Shown: positions 37,621 to 50,600 of the stretch, one piece after another
Layout: every line of letters begins with the position of its first letter
Numbering within the stretch: position 1 is the first letter of the stretch
Origin: Lethocerus indicus
Taxonomy: Eukaryota > Arthropoda > Insecta > Hemiptera > Belostomatidae
Assembly: GCA_019843655.1 (NCBI GenBank)
Contig: JACDQD010000011.1
Span: forward strand, 16,968,604 to 17,032,603
Direction of reading: 5' to 3'
Length of the DNA stretch: 64,000 bases
Notes under the pieces: generated by a model
What the model was told of the DNA's origin: nothing
What the model saw: the letters and a program-made list of their open reading frames with translations, nothing else
The model's database searches: none
Made by a program: the position numbers and the translations under genes

Positions 37621-40600
37621 GCCCCGGGTTCGATAATAATTCAATGCCACCGGTTTCGGTTTATGCAAATGAAGGAAAATAAACGACATCGTCGGTCGGC
37701 CGATGCGAATTGCGGTTTTAAAACGTTAGGAATTGAAATGCAATTGAATGCATATTGACACGCAATTTGGGCTGGAGCGATTACCGAGTATGGTGCTCTC
37801 AATTAAAAAATTATTCAAAATTTGTATATTATAGTTTATCGTGGTTTTGTCAACAGTCGACCCAAAGTGAAATACAGTAATGTTGAAAAATCGAAAATTT
37901 TTAAATTTCATAGTTTAGATAGAATATTAGACTAATAATCAGTTAAAAAACATTTTTCCTAGTACTGATACGGAAAAACCGAATTTATTGCCGATGGCGA
38001 AGCTCGCTGTTGCCGCGACAAAGTATTCACTTGTGGAAATCCAGTCGATGCGACGCGTCCGACGTCATTTCTCCGTGACCGAATGCTAAATGAAAGCTTA
38101 ATTAAGCCGCCGCTTTGATGAACTTTGCAACGTTCGCAGTGGTGGACGGGCGGAGACAAAAGGAGGGCGGGAGGTGACGGAAAACCGATAACTGGAAAGA
38201 GATAAAACCGAGCGTGACTTGTGTTGGACGGAGGGATTACACGACGTGACATACAGACCGCCTCCCGGCCATCCGGCTCCGTTGAAATATTAATTATAGC
38301 GCGTATAATTATTGACGCGAGCAGGAAAATCGAGCCCTCGACTATGGGAAACTTTCGAAGTTTCCCCGTCGCCCGAATAGCATTGTCCGACGAAACAAAG
38401 TTCACGGTCTATCGTTGCACGCTCTCCAAGTTAAATTAACTACTAATAATTGTGAAATGTGAGACACTGTTTTAAACGTTATTACGATGCTTCGTTTACC
38501 CCCATAGAGGTTATTACAGTATAAGATAAAATTAAATCTGTATGTAAACGATCTTTCCGAAAGTAGAATAACTAATATATGTTATTACGGAGAATCAATT
38601 TGGCGAACCCTCGCGATGACTAGACGCGGTCTTCGATCCGAAGCGTAATCACCGAGGGTGGATAACGCGTTCGTGACAGGGTAAAATCGTTAACGGCGTT
38701 GTAAAGAGGACACGGGGAGGGAGAAAAATGAGGGTTCTCAGAGGGGAAAAACAGCGCCACCCCCAAACAGCCATAAACAATTGATACGGGATCAAAAAAC
38801 AAACTGCCCCACTCAATACACACACGAGATTCAGGATAGGTCGACCTATCGACCCGGACCCCACTGCGAACACTGTAATTGTCGACGATTTCTCGAGAAG
38901 TAAAATAAAAATACAAAAAATATATAAAAATAAAATAAGGAAGAAGAAGCAATCTCGGCCAAGAGGAGAACAAATTAACCAATTTCGATTGCCAATTTGG
39001 CCGGAACGATGGGATCAATCATGCCCAGTGCCAGGGTAATACGGAGATATACGGCGGTGAAGGGGGTATTCATTTAGCGGGCGAAAGGTCAAGTTCGGAC
39101 ACGCTCCGAGCGCGATACCGATAAAGTTCAAAGACCCTAAAAAAATACGCCGGAATAATCAATTAGGGCCGATAAATCTTCAGGAATGTTCCGGCCAACG
39201 GGAGGAGAGTGTTTCGCGGGATCTCCTCCACTGTTCCGGGACGCGGACTCCTTCTTCGAGGCCTTCGGATTCAAGCCCGAAACCTTGTTGCCTGTCGCGA
39301 CTTGTCGCGCAGGTTGAATTTCTTGTCCGAGATTTCAAATAATCGGATGTCCGGTACAAATTTCAATGTACGGCAAGAGAGGAGAACCTGTTTCAAATAA
39401 AAATAAACTGTATCGCCGACCTCCGGTCTCTTATTTCTGCGTCGCCCTCGGTGAGACTGCAGCGGCGAATGGAAAAATTATGCCGTCAACGTCGCCGGCT
39501 TCTAATTGGGCTTTTGAAGGGAAATTTTTTTCTCTACGCTCGAAATCTGATAGGGATCGGCTATTTTGACAGGGAGCCAAGGACCCCCCCTCTTTCGGCG
39601 GAATGCGGCCGTCGAGAAGTATCACAAGTCTGCACAACCAGGATTTCGGAACTTTAAAATCACTTACCTAAGTTCGGATTTGTCGGAAAGTCGGTCGGTA
39701 ACAGTTATTGATTCGGGACCGAATGCATTTAAGCCATAATTGCCGTGGAAATGTCTCATAAGACCCTCCATTCTCGCCTCATTATACATTAATTGAGCGT
39801 CTCACATTCTCAATTTTCCCGTATGCAAATTATTGCTCGCGCATTCCCTACTGGGACTTTCACAATTCCTGTGCTGGAGCCAAACCGGAAATGTCTCCCT
39901 TTTATTATTAACATTATACAGTTGCGATTGTACCAGGAAAATGAGAGTCTGGCGTATAGGTTTACTTCTTCTTGAATTTTTGGTCCATTGCCACAGCGTC
40001 TCTGGCTTCTCGTTATTTATTATCTGGACATGTTTCGGTTCCTCACTATCCTTAATTGCGTCCCAACAATATGTTACAGGAGTGCTTACCAGGTTATGTA
40101 ATAATGTAAAAACAAATTAAACCGACTCCCGTACGATTCTGAGGGTCCATAGATCGGATCCATTATCGTACTGTCAACGATCCACTACGGTACCTGTTGT
40201 ATTCCTCATTTCCCCGTCGATTTTGTAATCTTTCGCCTCAATCCGAGTATCGCTGAGTACTTCCTCGGCGGTGGGGTGTAAACGCCCTCCGGTTTAAGAC
40301 GGGCTCTGATTGCTTCCATTCACCGGGAGGTGATTTAGTCCCATTGTCCGTGAGGTGCGCCCACTCAATCCATCACCGCTTGCCGGCCTCTTTATACCGT
40401 TCGAGTTTTGAATTTCCTTCTTCATTTTCTTTTTTCGTATAATTTTCTTTAGCCCCGTCTCTCTCGTCCTTCTTGTTTTATTTTCCTGTACTGCATTGAG
40501 GCGTCGACGGAATCGCTGCTGGGCACTGGTTCCACGGTCAAATATCGCAGTAAACATTTCGCTTATTCGGGGGCGTCTCCCTTCCGTGATTTTGAACACG

Positions 40601-41005
40601 ATGTATTTTGCTAGTAAATTTATATATCTCAGAATTACTGCTATTGAAATTGATTACCGTTGAAGGCCAGAAGGCCCTGCACCTATTATCCTTTGATACT
40701 AATATTCCCCGACGCGCTTATAATATTCCTATGGGAGCCGCCTTACAAGTACGAGTTGGTCCCTGTATAGAGCAGGGGGAAACCTCTTAACTGTACAAAT
40801 AGCTCGGAGAATAAATGTTTCCGAATGGGCCGCAGAGTGTCCATTGAAAGCGGCTGGCCGTGAATACGAATCGGGCGGGGAAACTGTACGGGGGCCCCGG
40901 TTTAAATTGCGCCCGTCGGTCAGAAAAATATATAACTCCGGGAGTTTCAATCGATTCCGGGACGGGGCAGGAGGAGCGCGCAATTTGTCCGCTCGTGTAG
41001 AAGAC

Positions 41006-41040
<35 letters not shown>

Positions 41041-41663
41041 GAGAAATACATAGGGGCGGCGGAGGAAGAGAGAGATGAAGGGGCAGAGAGAGCGAGAGGA
41101 AAAGCTTGACAAATGCCGAAGGATTGCCGAGCGTTGAATGAATGCCTCTTGGGCAGCAACACAGAGACGGTGCCGACCCATTCCCCCCCCCAGTCACTTG
41201 AACCTAAGCCCGCATCAAGATATCTCCTACCTCGAATCAATTGGGCATAGGTTTAGTATAATTTATGGATCGAATGCCGACGTCTCTACCCCTTTTTTCC
41301 CGACAAACCTGCAGGATTCTCTGCAGGAACTATGCACTAGCCCTGCACTATCATTTAAACAAAAAAAATGCTTATTCCACTTCCCGTTGTGTACTTCCAC
41401 GGGACACAGGAGTTGTACTACACCCTTTTCAAATTAACGGACGTAACACTGAATAACACTCCTCACAAATACAAAATGACCGCTAATACTCGTGGAAACA
41501 ATAGTATGACTGTTTAAATGTGTCGTCCTAATTCCTACTCTTGTAATACTGTATAGCAACATATGTTGTTTGATCAAATATTTCAACGTTTATGCAGTAG
41601 AGGTATGACTAATAATTAAACAGGTCACAGGTGCGAACTATCTATCGTGGCCTAATTTGTCGT
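37621..41663. other. non-coding DNA, no gene called
   Basis: Several open frames of 100-150 codons (for example minus 37,959-38,405 and minus 38,620-39,018) overlap others and lack domains, so they are treated as chance. A GA microsatellite lies at 41,007-41,040. No repeat family recognised. Confidence 0.45.
41007..41040. repeat. (GA)n microsatellite
   Basis: A GA run followed by G-rich and GA-rich sequence to about 41,100. Confidence 0.95.
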
Positions 41664-41696
41664 CACCAGTTTCGGCTTTTCGCCATCTTCAGTGGA
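41664..41696 (-). ncRNA. hammerhead-like motif at edge of a tandem duplication
   Basis: On the minus strand CTGAAGA (41,686-41,692), one unpaired T, GGC, a GAAAA loop, GCC, then GAAAC (41,669-41,673) and TGGTG. The core and helix II are well preserved. The base at the cleavage position is G, which hammerheads do not cut, so this copy is probably dead. It sits exactly at one end of the 178-bp tandem duplication. Confidence 0.5.
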
Positions 41697-42030
41697 CAAT
41701 TTTTAGCTTACCTGTTATAAATCGTGCGGAAGAGAGAATCGACTAAAAAAAATCCTGTACTAGGCCGGTTCGGGTCTCTGGCGGCATTGTTGGGTCCTAA
41801 ACATTTCAATAGGAGTGATATTTGCTAACAGATATTCGATCTGGATTCTTTCGGCTTTCGCCATCTTCAGTGGACAATTTTTAGCTTACCTGTTATAAAT
41901 CGTGCGGAAGAGAGAATCGACTAAAAAAAATCCTGTACTAGGCCGGTTCGGGTCTCTGGCGGCATTGTTGGGTCCTAAACATTTCAATAGGAGTGATATT
42001 TGCTGACAGATATTCGATCTGGATTCTTTC
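41670..42030. repeat. 178-bp tandem duplication, two nearly identical units
   Basis: TGGACAATTTTTAGC starts at 41,693 and again at 41,871, and GGATTCTTTC ends at 41,852 and again at 42,030, giving a period of 178 bp. Apart from one substitution (CTAACA against CTGACA) and a one-base indel near the start, the units are identical, so the duplication is recent. On the minus strand each unit ends with CTGAAGATGGCGAAA, then GCCGAAA, so the unit boundary falls inside the hammerhead-like core. No open frame spans the units. Confidence 0.92.
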
Positions 42031-44627
42031 AGCGCCACGAAGTACCCGTCAGAAAAAAAGAGTTTTTATACGGCTATATTGATATTTCACACCCTGTTCC
42101 CGGAAGACAAAAGGAAAGGTTCTGCGGGGCGCTGAAGTTATCCGGGGGCCGCTATCGTACCGGGCCCCGGGGCATCCAAGTCCCGGTCTTAAATTGTTTG
42201 AGGCGTGAAAACCAGATCGCCGATAATGGAAACGCTTTTACCCCCATTTTTCGTTCTTCACCCAATTCTTCGGCACCACCTTGTAATTTCGGTTCGGGCA
42301 ATCCTCGGCCTTCCCGTCCGGCAAATTACCCGCGGCCCGGATATGCGCCCGTTCGCAAAAAAAAACGTAATATCTCAATTCGGAGATATTCGGCCGGGGG
42401 ATACTGCCGCATCTGATACCGGTAGAAACGGGGCCGGCTGGATTTTATTTGCAACCAGAAAGTGTACAGTTTTTAAAAGTGTGAAAAACGCGAAATGAAG
42501 CCATTACCAATCTCCGATGCGGCGTTTAAGCCCGGAGTCGATCATCTCCCAACTTGCGAAGCGCGTTCCGGTTCACCGACGCCGACGGTTGGTCAACAGG
42601 ATTATGAACTCGGCGTACTTAATTATACTGCGAATAGACAATATAAAGTGCGGAATGAGAGGGAAAAAGTAACTTTCTAATGAGCGCCGGAACTAATTTA
42701 ATGGCGAGATATTGCACCGGTGAATCATCGCCAAGCCCGATTGGTGGTCTGTCAGACGGTGTAATTATAATATTATCCGGCGTGTAGGTGTACAATACTA
42801 TAGAATTTACTCGATGTTAATGAAGAAATGTTTAGTAATTAGTTAACGAGATATATCTGGATAGATTGAAAGGATAAAAACGGCATTGTTGTACTAGGGT
42901 GCGCCCGCCCGATAATTTATGCTGAAAAGTTATTAGTTTTAGTGTTAATAGGTTGGGAATAATTACTGTTTCTAGATGCTCATAATTAGCAGTTTGGCTG
43001 CACAAAACATTTTGTGGTGTCGTTTCGAATTTATTATACATCTTCAGGATACAAACTTCCTTTCTCTGGCATTATTCTTTCAGTTTCGTCCCAATTGTTA
43101 ACATAAACTTTAAATATCACAAGCCGCCTCTTTAGTTATTGCCGGGATCGCATTATCCGTTTTATCGACGTTCGGTCGTCGGACTCCTCTAATCGGTCTA
43201 GCCGCGAAAAATACCGTACAGACGGTATCTGTCCGAGCTGCGGATAAAATCTTCGACTTCCTTTCATCCTGACTTTGGAAGGACGCCGCCTCCGGTTTTC
43301 TTTCGAGGATCAAAAGGATGTTAACGGAACAGATCCCGCGAAGTTATTTTCACCGCGCGGTCCCTTCCGACGAATAACGCTGGACGCTGTTAATATCGCT
43401 ATTCTGAATCATCGTTTCAGATAAGGACCGTGATTATCAGCGAGGTTCTGACGATCGTAAAGACTTGCAAGCGGCAATATCCAAGTGTAAGCGCTCGGTA
43501 CTTGCAATCGGTAATTCTTGTTTCGTGGTTTTTATCTTTGTTTTGCCCATTTTCCAACTCCCCGGTTGAAATTCCTATTCAACACCATATTGGGGGACGT
43601 CCCGGTTGAACGTAAATTGTCCGGTCGGAACGTGCTGGAATGGTCGGACCGCGACAAGAAGTCCCCCGTCCACCGCCTGCAGAAATTCATTTTACAATCG
43701 ATTTTATAAATATAGTTATGCGCTCGAATTCCAGTATTATCGACCTAATGGATCGGTTGTACGCACCCGTATTTCATTAAATTAACTATTATTATCAATT
43801 ACGCTATTCGAATTTGTTTTTAGAAGCCCCTTTTTTCACTAATTTGATTTATTGTAGGGTTATCCAATTTTCTTGTCTTAGAATCCGAGTTAGAAATACA
43901 CTAATTATATGTCATTATTACGTCGATCATTTATATCGCATATTAAATAAACACTGGCCAATTGGGGACGTATAAAAAACGGGAGATGTATATACTAGCT
44001 GTTGAAAAAGGAGAAAAATTATTACCAAATATTGGTGTATAATCAAATGTATGATTGTCTGTCAACGCTCTACGCTATATTATCATCTTATTGTTAATTT
44101 AAAGTGTTTAACTTTACAATAAATATTACACTGATTCACGGTGCTATACTAAACAGACTTCGGCTTCCCCATCTACATCATCACTATAATCATAATTCTG
44201 TAGTGATTTTATGCCTTCACTCGCCTATTCCGTCTCGGACTATTCGGTCTCGGTATCTCACCGCATAGGATTCTTGCAACAGACGGCGAAACGCGTATAC
44301 CGTAGATATATACCACGGGTATGGGTATACCCCGCTATGGGGCAAATAATATATTGTTTCGCCCGGAGCCCCGTCTCCCGTCCGCCTCCTTTTCCGAGAG
44401 TCTTTCAGGGCAGGAAAATGGCGATCTGTGGCTGTTGGTGGGGGTGGGGGGGAGGGGGTAGCTCTAATTTGAATGCTTAAACGTTCCTAAAGGCCGCAAC
44501 GGCAAATTATTGGCAGGACTTTTAAGACCGAGCGCAATTTCGCTAGGGCCGGAGAACGCGCCGGCTTGCATATTAAACGCTTTGTGTTGCCGCCCTCCCC
44601 CCGCATCCGACACAGACCCCTAATCAC
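42031..44627. other. non-coding DNA, no gene called
   Basis: Small open frames without domains. A badly decayed motif may lie near 44,158-44,190 on the minus strand (GATGGGGAAGCCGAAG). A G-quadruplex-type G run lies at 44,438-44,458. Confidence 0.45.
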
Positions 44628-45660
44628 CGGTTGGAGACACTTTGGGCTCAGGGAATTTTCTTTCCTTTTTTTTTTTTCATTTACGATTCCCGTTTTTAAT
44701 TGCGCATAATATTCGTATTGGGGGACCGGAAATTTGAAGCGATGAGACTTCGGCTTAATTGTCCGCACCTTCCTATCGCGTTAGAAATCGAAAGCCAAAC
44801 AGGCGATATTGACCACCCCAAATAGTAGTTTATTCCGAGTCATGCGCGATATCCTCTCGGATATCATCCAATTTGATACGCTGCCAATTAGCGAAACGCA
44901 ACCAGAGCATAAAACACCCGAAGGGTATGTTAACCTCAGGCGACGCGAAGGCCGCACTTCGAATGTAACTATAGCCGTTCTCCAAAATTCACTAGGGGTC
45001 GGGTAACTCCAGAGCAGGCGATATAAGGCCGACGGAAGATTCTTAAATTCAGAAAAATAAATTTTAAGGAAAGCGATAGACAGCCAGTCGGACTGCGAGA
45101 ATAGTTCCTTTTTATTTTGCACAATCAACTTTTACAGTTATAGGTGCAATTGATATTTTTCACGTTTTTGTCTCGATAAAGAAACCACCCAGTGATGGCG
45201 CTTTTGACACTATTTAACTACTGCCCGAGATGATCTCTGGGGGTAAAAGAGGAAAGGGACTGAACGAGTGGATTAGGATGAGGGAAAGGCGGGAGTGGAA
45301 CTTCGGGAACCGGGATTTTGCGACTTCGTCAACTGTGGGGGTATGTTGAGGTCATGGTGGATTGTGTGGTTGGAAACATACCGGGGGGGGGGGGGGAGAA
45401 TTGAGGATGTTGCGAAGGACTTTTGATTGGAATCTCTGGATGCGAGCGATGTCGGATGTCTCGGTGGAACCCCATAGCCGGTTTGAGTATCGCTTTATAT
45501 ATTGTCAGTTTGTTACTTAAGGTCAATTGTGTCCGTTTTAGTAATGGCCTTGAGTCCATATTTTCTGTTTAAGTCGATTCTTTTGAGTCGGATGTGGCGA
45601 TTTGAGTCGTTTCTCGAGGTGGAGCCCAAGATAGCGAATCCTCAGTTGGGTGGGGCGAGA
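44628..45660 (-). pseudogene. jockey-type non-LTR retrotransposon, 3' fragment with long 3' block
   Basis: On the minus strand the reverse transcriptase end runs from about 45,655 to 45,283. RYLGLHLEKR is near 45,630 and LTLSNKLTIYKAILKPAMG is near 45,480, after which frameshifts break the conserved tail. The APWYVSN region again becomes a proline run next to a 14-nt G tract (45,383-45,396). An untranslated stretch with GCAAAATAAAAAG follows (45,110-45,125), then a further 470 bp (44,628-45,100) shared with 54,174-54,640. The element is 5' truncated and inactive. Residues LKPxxxYG and the QRFQSK-type tail identify the jockey group. Confidence 0.8.
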
Positions 45661-46019
45661 ACAGTAAGCATTCAATCCTCAATTCGATAGTTCAAGCCTC
45701 TTATAGGGATCGGATTTTCGTTCGACCGTAATTTTCAATCGGTTGAAGGTATACAAGACCGAAGAAAACCGGAATATGCGTGCAAACTGCCGGCGAAACA
45801 ACCGTCCGGACATAACTCAGGGCCCAATGCAAATTGGCCCGTGACCTCTGCCACTATTATCGGCCGCGGCCCGATCTCTCGCCAGTGGTCGCCCACGCTT
45901 CATCCCGTGACACACACCCCGCGACAAATAAAAGGGGAAAAAGAAAAATAACCGGAAGATATATATATACGACTTGGGAATAGCACCTGGAGAGGATTTA
46001 CCGGCTGATACTGTGAAAT
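45661..46019. other. non-coding DNA, no gene seen
   Basis: Flank upstream (in element orientation) of the retrotransposon fragment. Nothing recognised. Confidence 0.5.
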
Positions 46020-46057
46020 GCTAGCCCTCAATCTGCTTTCCGCCATCGTCAGTAGCG
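46020..46057 (-). ncRNA. hammerhead-like motif with collapsed helix II
   Basis: On the minus strand CGCTA, CTGACGA, TGGCGGAAAGC, then after an altered stretch GGCTAGC. GCTA/TAGC can pair as helix I, but the hairpin is shortened and ACCGGTC is replaced. Confidence 0.4.
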
Positions 46058-46570
46058 AGAGACGATCTTCAAGAGTCTATAATTAAAACTTTACACTTAT
46101 TATTTAATAGATTCTAAAGGTTGTTTTATTTTAATTACTTTAAGTTTGTCGAGAGATAATAATTAGCATCGCGAACGATTGATTTAATGCAGGACCACAT
46201 CCATTTGTAGGTTTATTCATACCTTACGAAGTATTTAACTAAGACCGAGCTTCTTACGACCAGTCCGAGATCACGCCGTAAGTCTATATATGAAATTTTA
46301 TTACTGCCCGTAATTCTCTGGATTACCGCCGGACCAGTCGAGGATTTAATACCGGATCTTATTGCTGTTGTTATTATCATTAATGTCTCAGAAGTAACAT
46401 TGCAGAGCGGTATCTCTATATATATATATTGTAGCGAGTCGGGCAGAAGCGTTGCAATGGGAATTGTTATTCGACCCAGTTCCCAAGGTTATTGACACTT
46501 GTTTGAACAGTGGACGAGGCCTGGAGAAGGCGAAGAAAAACAGTATTTGGGCGTATTACCCACTGGATGA

Positions 46571-46613
<43 letters not shown>

Positions 46614-47189
46614 CCTCCCTCCCTCTCTCAAAGCCTTGAGTGGGTCAATGACACGGCCGTCAAGATCTGGACTGTGTACTGGGCGGCTCGAATCGCGTTT
46701 GGGCTTCTGGAAGACGTCAGAATCAAGTTTGAGCGCGTGTTTGAAAGTTTCTCCAGGACCCCACAGGGGTTCATTTCGCCCCCTCGTGGGTCGACCGATT
46801 TGTAAAAGACATTATATTTTATAGCTCTAGATGTCCTTCCATTCCTGTTCTTTCTTATCACCGACGGGTCTTAATCTTTTGATCCTCAAATTCCTCGGCT
46901 TCCAGTAATTTCATCTTCTCCTGTTCGGCTTTCCGGAATAATCCGATGGCCCATCTCGCACTGAGACTGGTTGATTGCATGCACTAATTTCGCGGGCAAA
47001 ATTCACTTTCGAAAATAGGCTTTTCGCCAGGAGATTATTTTTCGTTGATTAAATTTTACATTTCGTTTTCTCGCTCCCACGCGCATCTGTTCGTAAACGT
47101 CGCAGAGCCGGCTGAGACGCGTAGGCGCGACGATATATTACTGGCGGGGCGCTACCGAATTAATCATTTCGACTATCCGAAATTTTCGG
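46058..47189. other. non-coding DNA with a CT microsatellite
   Basis: A CT run at 46,573-46,628 dominates two chance open frames. Nothing else recognised. Confidence 0.5.
46573..46628. repeat. (TC)n microsatellite
   Basis: TC dinucleotides grading into CCCT repeats. Confidence 0.95.
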
Positions 47190-47627
47190 TTAACCAGGCC
47201 ATCTTGGCGTACGGGAAGTTCTTTTTTTCTTTACTCTTGTTGGCGTTACGACGATTGAAATTATCCCGTGAAAATAACTCTTTCTGCGAAGTTTCTCAGC
47301 CCTGAAATTGTTGCCGTAGGAGCGTCTCAGGTCTTTTCTGGCGTCCAACACGTGATCCCATCCTTCCTCTTCCACGCATGCGCACTGCGAATAGTCCGAT
47401 AGGCCTCTTCTATAATAAGATAGATTACGCGCCTCTGATCCCATTTTCTCTGATGAGGTTTCCATCCATCCGAAACTACCGGTAATTCCTCGTAGTGAAT
47501 CGATAATTATATTCACTGCCGTTACTAATTTTTTCATTAATAGAACTAATGAGGTCTCGGATTCCCAATTTCTTCCCAATTTTCCGTCTAGCGAGCTTTT
47601 CCTCGGAAAATCTCCAGGAGGAAACAC
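47190..47627 (-). pseudogene. possible non-LTR retrotransposon C-terminal relic
   Basis: A 145-codon open frame. Residues about 47-95 (GITGSFGW, then SDYSQCACVEEEGWDHVLD) resemble the end of R1/I-type reverse transcriptases, where a G-x-F motif is followed by C-x-C, an acidic stretch and H-V-L. The last cysteine expected a few residues later is missing, and the flanks do not align by eye. It could equally be a chance frame. Confidence 0.22.
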
Positions 47628-50600
47628 GCCGTGGGGTGGGATGAGTACAGAATGATTTATTCTTGCACGGTCCTAAGTTGAGAACGCGCTGCCACCGGCT
47701 AAATATTTACGGCAACTTATGTGTAAGTAATTTGCCGTTTATGTCGAGTAAGTGGGGTTTTTCTTTTTTTTTCCCCCGAACGGCAGTTTGTTGAAACACG
47801 AGTTCTCTCGCCCCTCCGCGGGATGATGTCAGGACGCAATAACACGGCGTTCTTACGGTATTAAGAGCCGGGTTTATTAAATACAAAAAAAAACCCATGT
47901 CCGGAGTCGGTTATACAGGTAATTTACTTAATGCAACGCTCTTTAAAGGCATCCCCCGCTGCAGTCGTCATGTCGATGGGGAATTTCTCTGGAATAAAAA
48001 TCCGTAAACGTCGCCCCGCATAATAAATTGTCTATTTTTATTTGATTTGAAATTCAGAAACCCGGCTCGCGGATATTGTAATGGGGCCTATTTTATGACT
48101 TGTATCCGGACAAGGCTGAGAAATAACGCAGCGGTCGCCTATCGCGAGGTAACAACATGCCCTTAACTAGCCGCGCTGACATTTGCGTTAATCAGTTATT
48201 AATCTGGGATGGAGTTCATCGGGAACGAGAAATACATTTTGAATAAATTTAGGAATATTTTATTCGCAATTTTTCGTCATCTCATAATTCGTGGTTTGTT
48301 CGTTCACACAACGTTATTTGTTCCCTTCGTGTATTCAAAAGTGTTTTACAATATCTGTTTGTGGGTTGGCGGTGGTCTTCAATACCACCTCCTGTTTATA
48401 TTTGTGGGTACGGTTAATATTCTTGTAGCACAATAGAATAACAGAATGACGACTAGAAACGGAAGAACGGCATGTTGTGGACTCGAAAGTGCTAAACGCC
48501 GTCGCCGGGGCCGAGAATTTACATTGTGAACGAACTGTTGTTAGCGCGTTGTGTCGCAGCGAGTAAATAAAAATAGGAATAAGACGCCAAACACTCTCTC
48601 TCTCTCTCTCTCTCTGGCTGTTATCTGAATTCGGCCCTGATTTACATTCAACTGAGGTCAGACCGAACGATGACGTCACTCGGGGGATCCTTTATTTTTC
48701 CTGTCTCGTTGCGAATCGACAAATCAAAAATTTCCCAAGGTTAATTTCAATTGTACGTTGATTTTTAATATATATTTATTATAAGTTCCGAATTTCTAGA
48801 TCCTCGCAGCGGTTCACTTATTTTTTCTATAAGAAATATGGCGATTAGAGTGTTTCAATTCAAATCGGTACGGTATAAATGTTTCGCCGGGGAGGAGAAA
48901 TTGGCAACCGGTTGTCAGTGAAGTACTGACTATTGTCAGTTGAGAGATGTTGAATTGGCCGGCTGTGAACTCTGGGCGGGGCCCGTTGTGCCCAGTTACC
49001 AATGTATGTGGACGAGGGGCTCGAATAAACGGAAACTGGGACGGCGTTTAAAAATAACGCCTCGACACTGCCTCCTTCTTCCATAGACCGAGGAATTTCC
49101 ATTTATTCGACGCTGTTTTTCAAGACTCGGTCGGCTACAGTGGGTCGAGGACGGACGCTGTAAACTGATGCTAACAGAATTCAGAATTAAATTCAATAGT
49201 TAGCGAAGAAAATGAAGATTTCCGTGAACAGAGATAATCAGCAGCTGGTGTGACACTTTAAAAAGCCTAAAACAAACTATTTCGACCGTCAGGAAATGCC
49301 CGACGCAATGTGCACCAGAATCTGAATAAAATGTATCACGCTTACATATGTACAGAATAGTGTCTAATTTAGATACAAATGTCCCCATAAGCCTTCGTAT
49401 ATACTGCGTTTTTACAAAGCGTCAGCGTATAATTGACGCATACCTCCGTGTTGTAGCTTCATTGTAGAGTTGTGCCTTGAGTTAAGAATAAGAAATGTCC
49501 CTCCTCAACTGAAACTCCTGAACAAGTCGTCGCCGCCGTCTCAGGGATGACGTCTCGCGGGAAGATTTGTTTGGACGGGGAACGTCGTGTTGATTCGGCC
49601 GAGATAGAACCGCGCATAAATATTGCAGTGGCGGGCGTAAAATAAAATAAGCGCAGCCCGACTACAAACATAAATTACACGCTCAGTTATTTGCCGAGAG
49701 TAATTGATGATAGTTGCTTTGTGAGATCGGCCCAACAGGCGACTGTGCGGTGACAAAAAAATTACTCTACTTTCGAATCACAAACGAATTCTTTACAAAC
49801 CCGACGTATAATAAACTAGAATCTCCCTGTTCAGCTTAATTAGACGGGCTTGATCTTGAGCTCTTAAGCGGGCGAAGCCTTCACCTACCGCTAGTGGCTT
49901 CGGCGGACTGAAGACTTAATTTTATATGTTTAACAGAGTTGGCTAATCGGTTTTCAACCCTCCTTTTAGACTTCGGACCTGTTGTTCGGTCGGCCCTACT
50001 GTTCCTCCCGTCGAATTATTTATAATAGCGGCAATTTCTATTCGGTATTGTTGATGGGACCCGATACTTATTTACAGATCTGAGCCCGCGGTGCTCCTGT
50101 AATGACCAAGAATGAGTGTACAATTTACTGGAGCGTACAGACTTCCGCGCGTTACACTGTAATTCCCGGCCCTTGCGGCCGGCGCGTACTTTCGCGGGCA
50201 AAATTGTGTAATTGCGCAACGCGGAGATTTTGTCCGCGTATCGGTTCCGCAATAGGCGGCAAATGACCGCGCGGTGAGATCTGCGCTTTTCCTCAGCAGT
50301 GGCACAATAATGTTGCACTTTACCGCGTCGATGTGCGCACCGGCGTAGGACGGCATCTTAAATCTTCTGGTTTTCGACTGGTATCTCGTATATGGTGATT
50401 TGGGACGCCTTGGATATGGGGCTGCGTACAGGCTCCGTTACGCACCACCACCTAATGTGTATTGTAACCGGGACAGCGGCCAATATCGCAAAATTTACAT
50501 TTACATATATAGCCTCACTTCAATATTCACTGAAATTTTTTTATACGCTACGAAAGGTCCAGAAGAAGTTTCAGAGTACGACTTCGTAATAAAGTACACA

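Noticed and set aside
38620..39018. 132-codon minus-strand frame with a hydrophobic stretch
   Set aside because: The hydrophobic part comes from an A/T-rich run. No signal or membrane-protein context.
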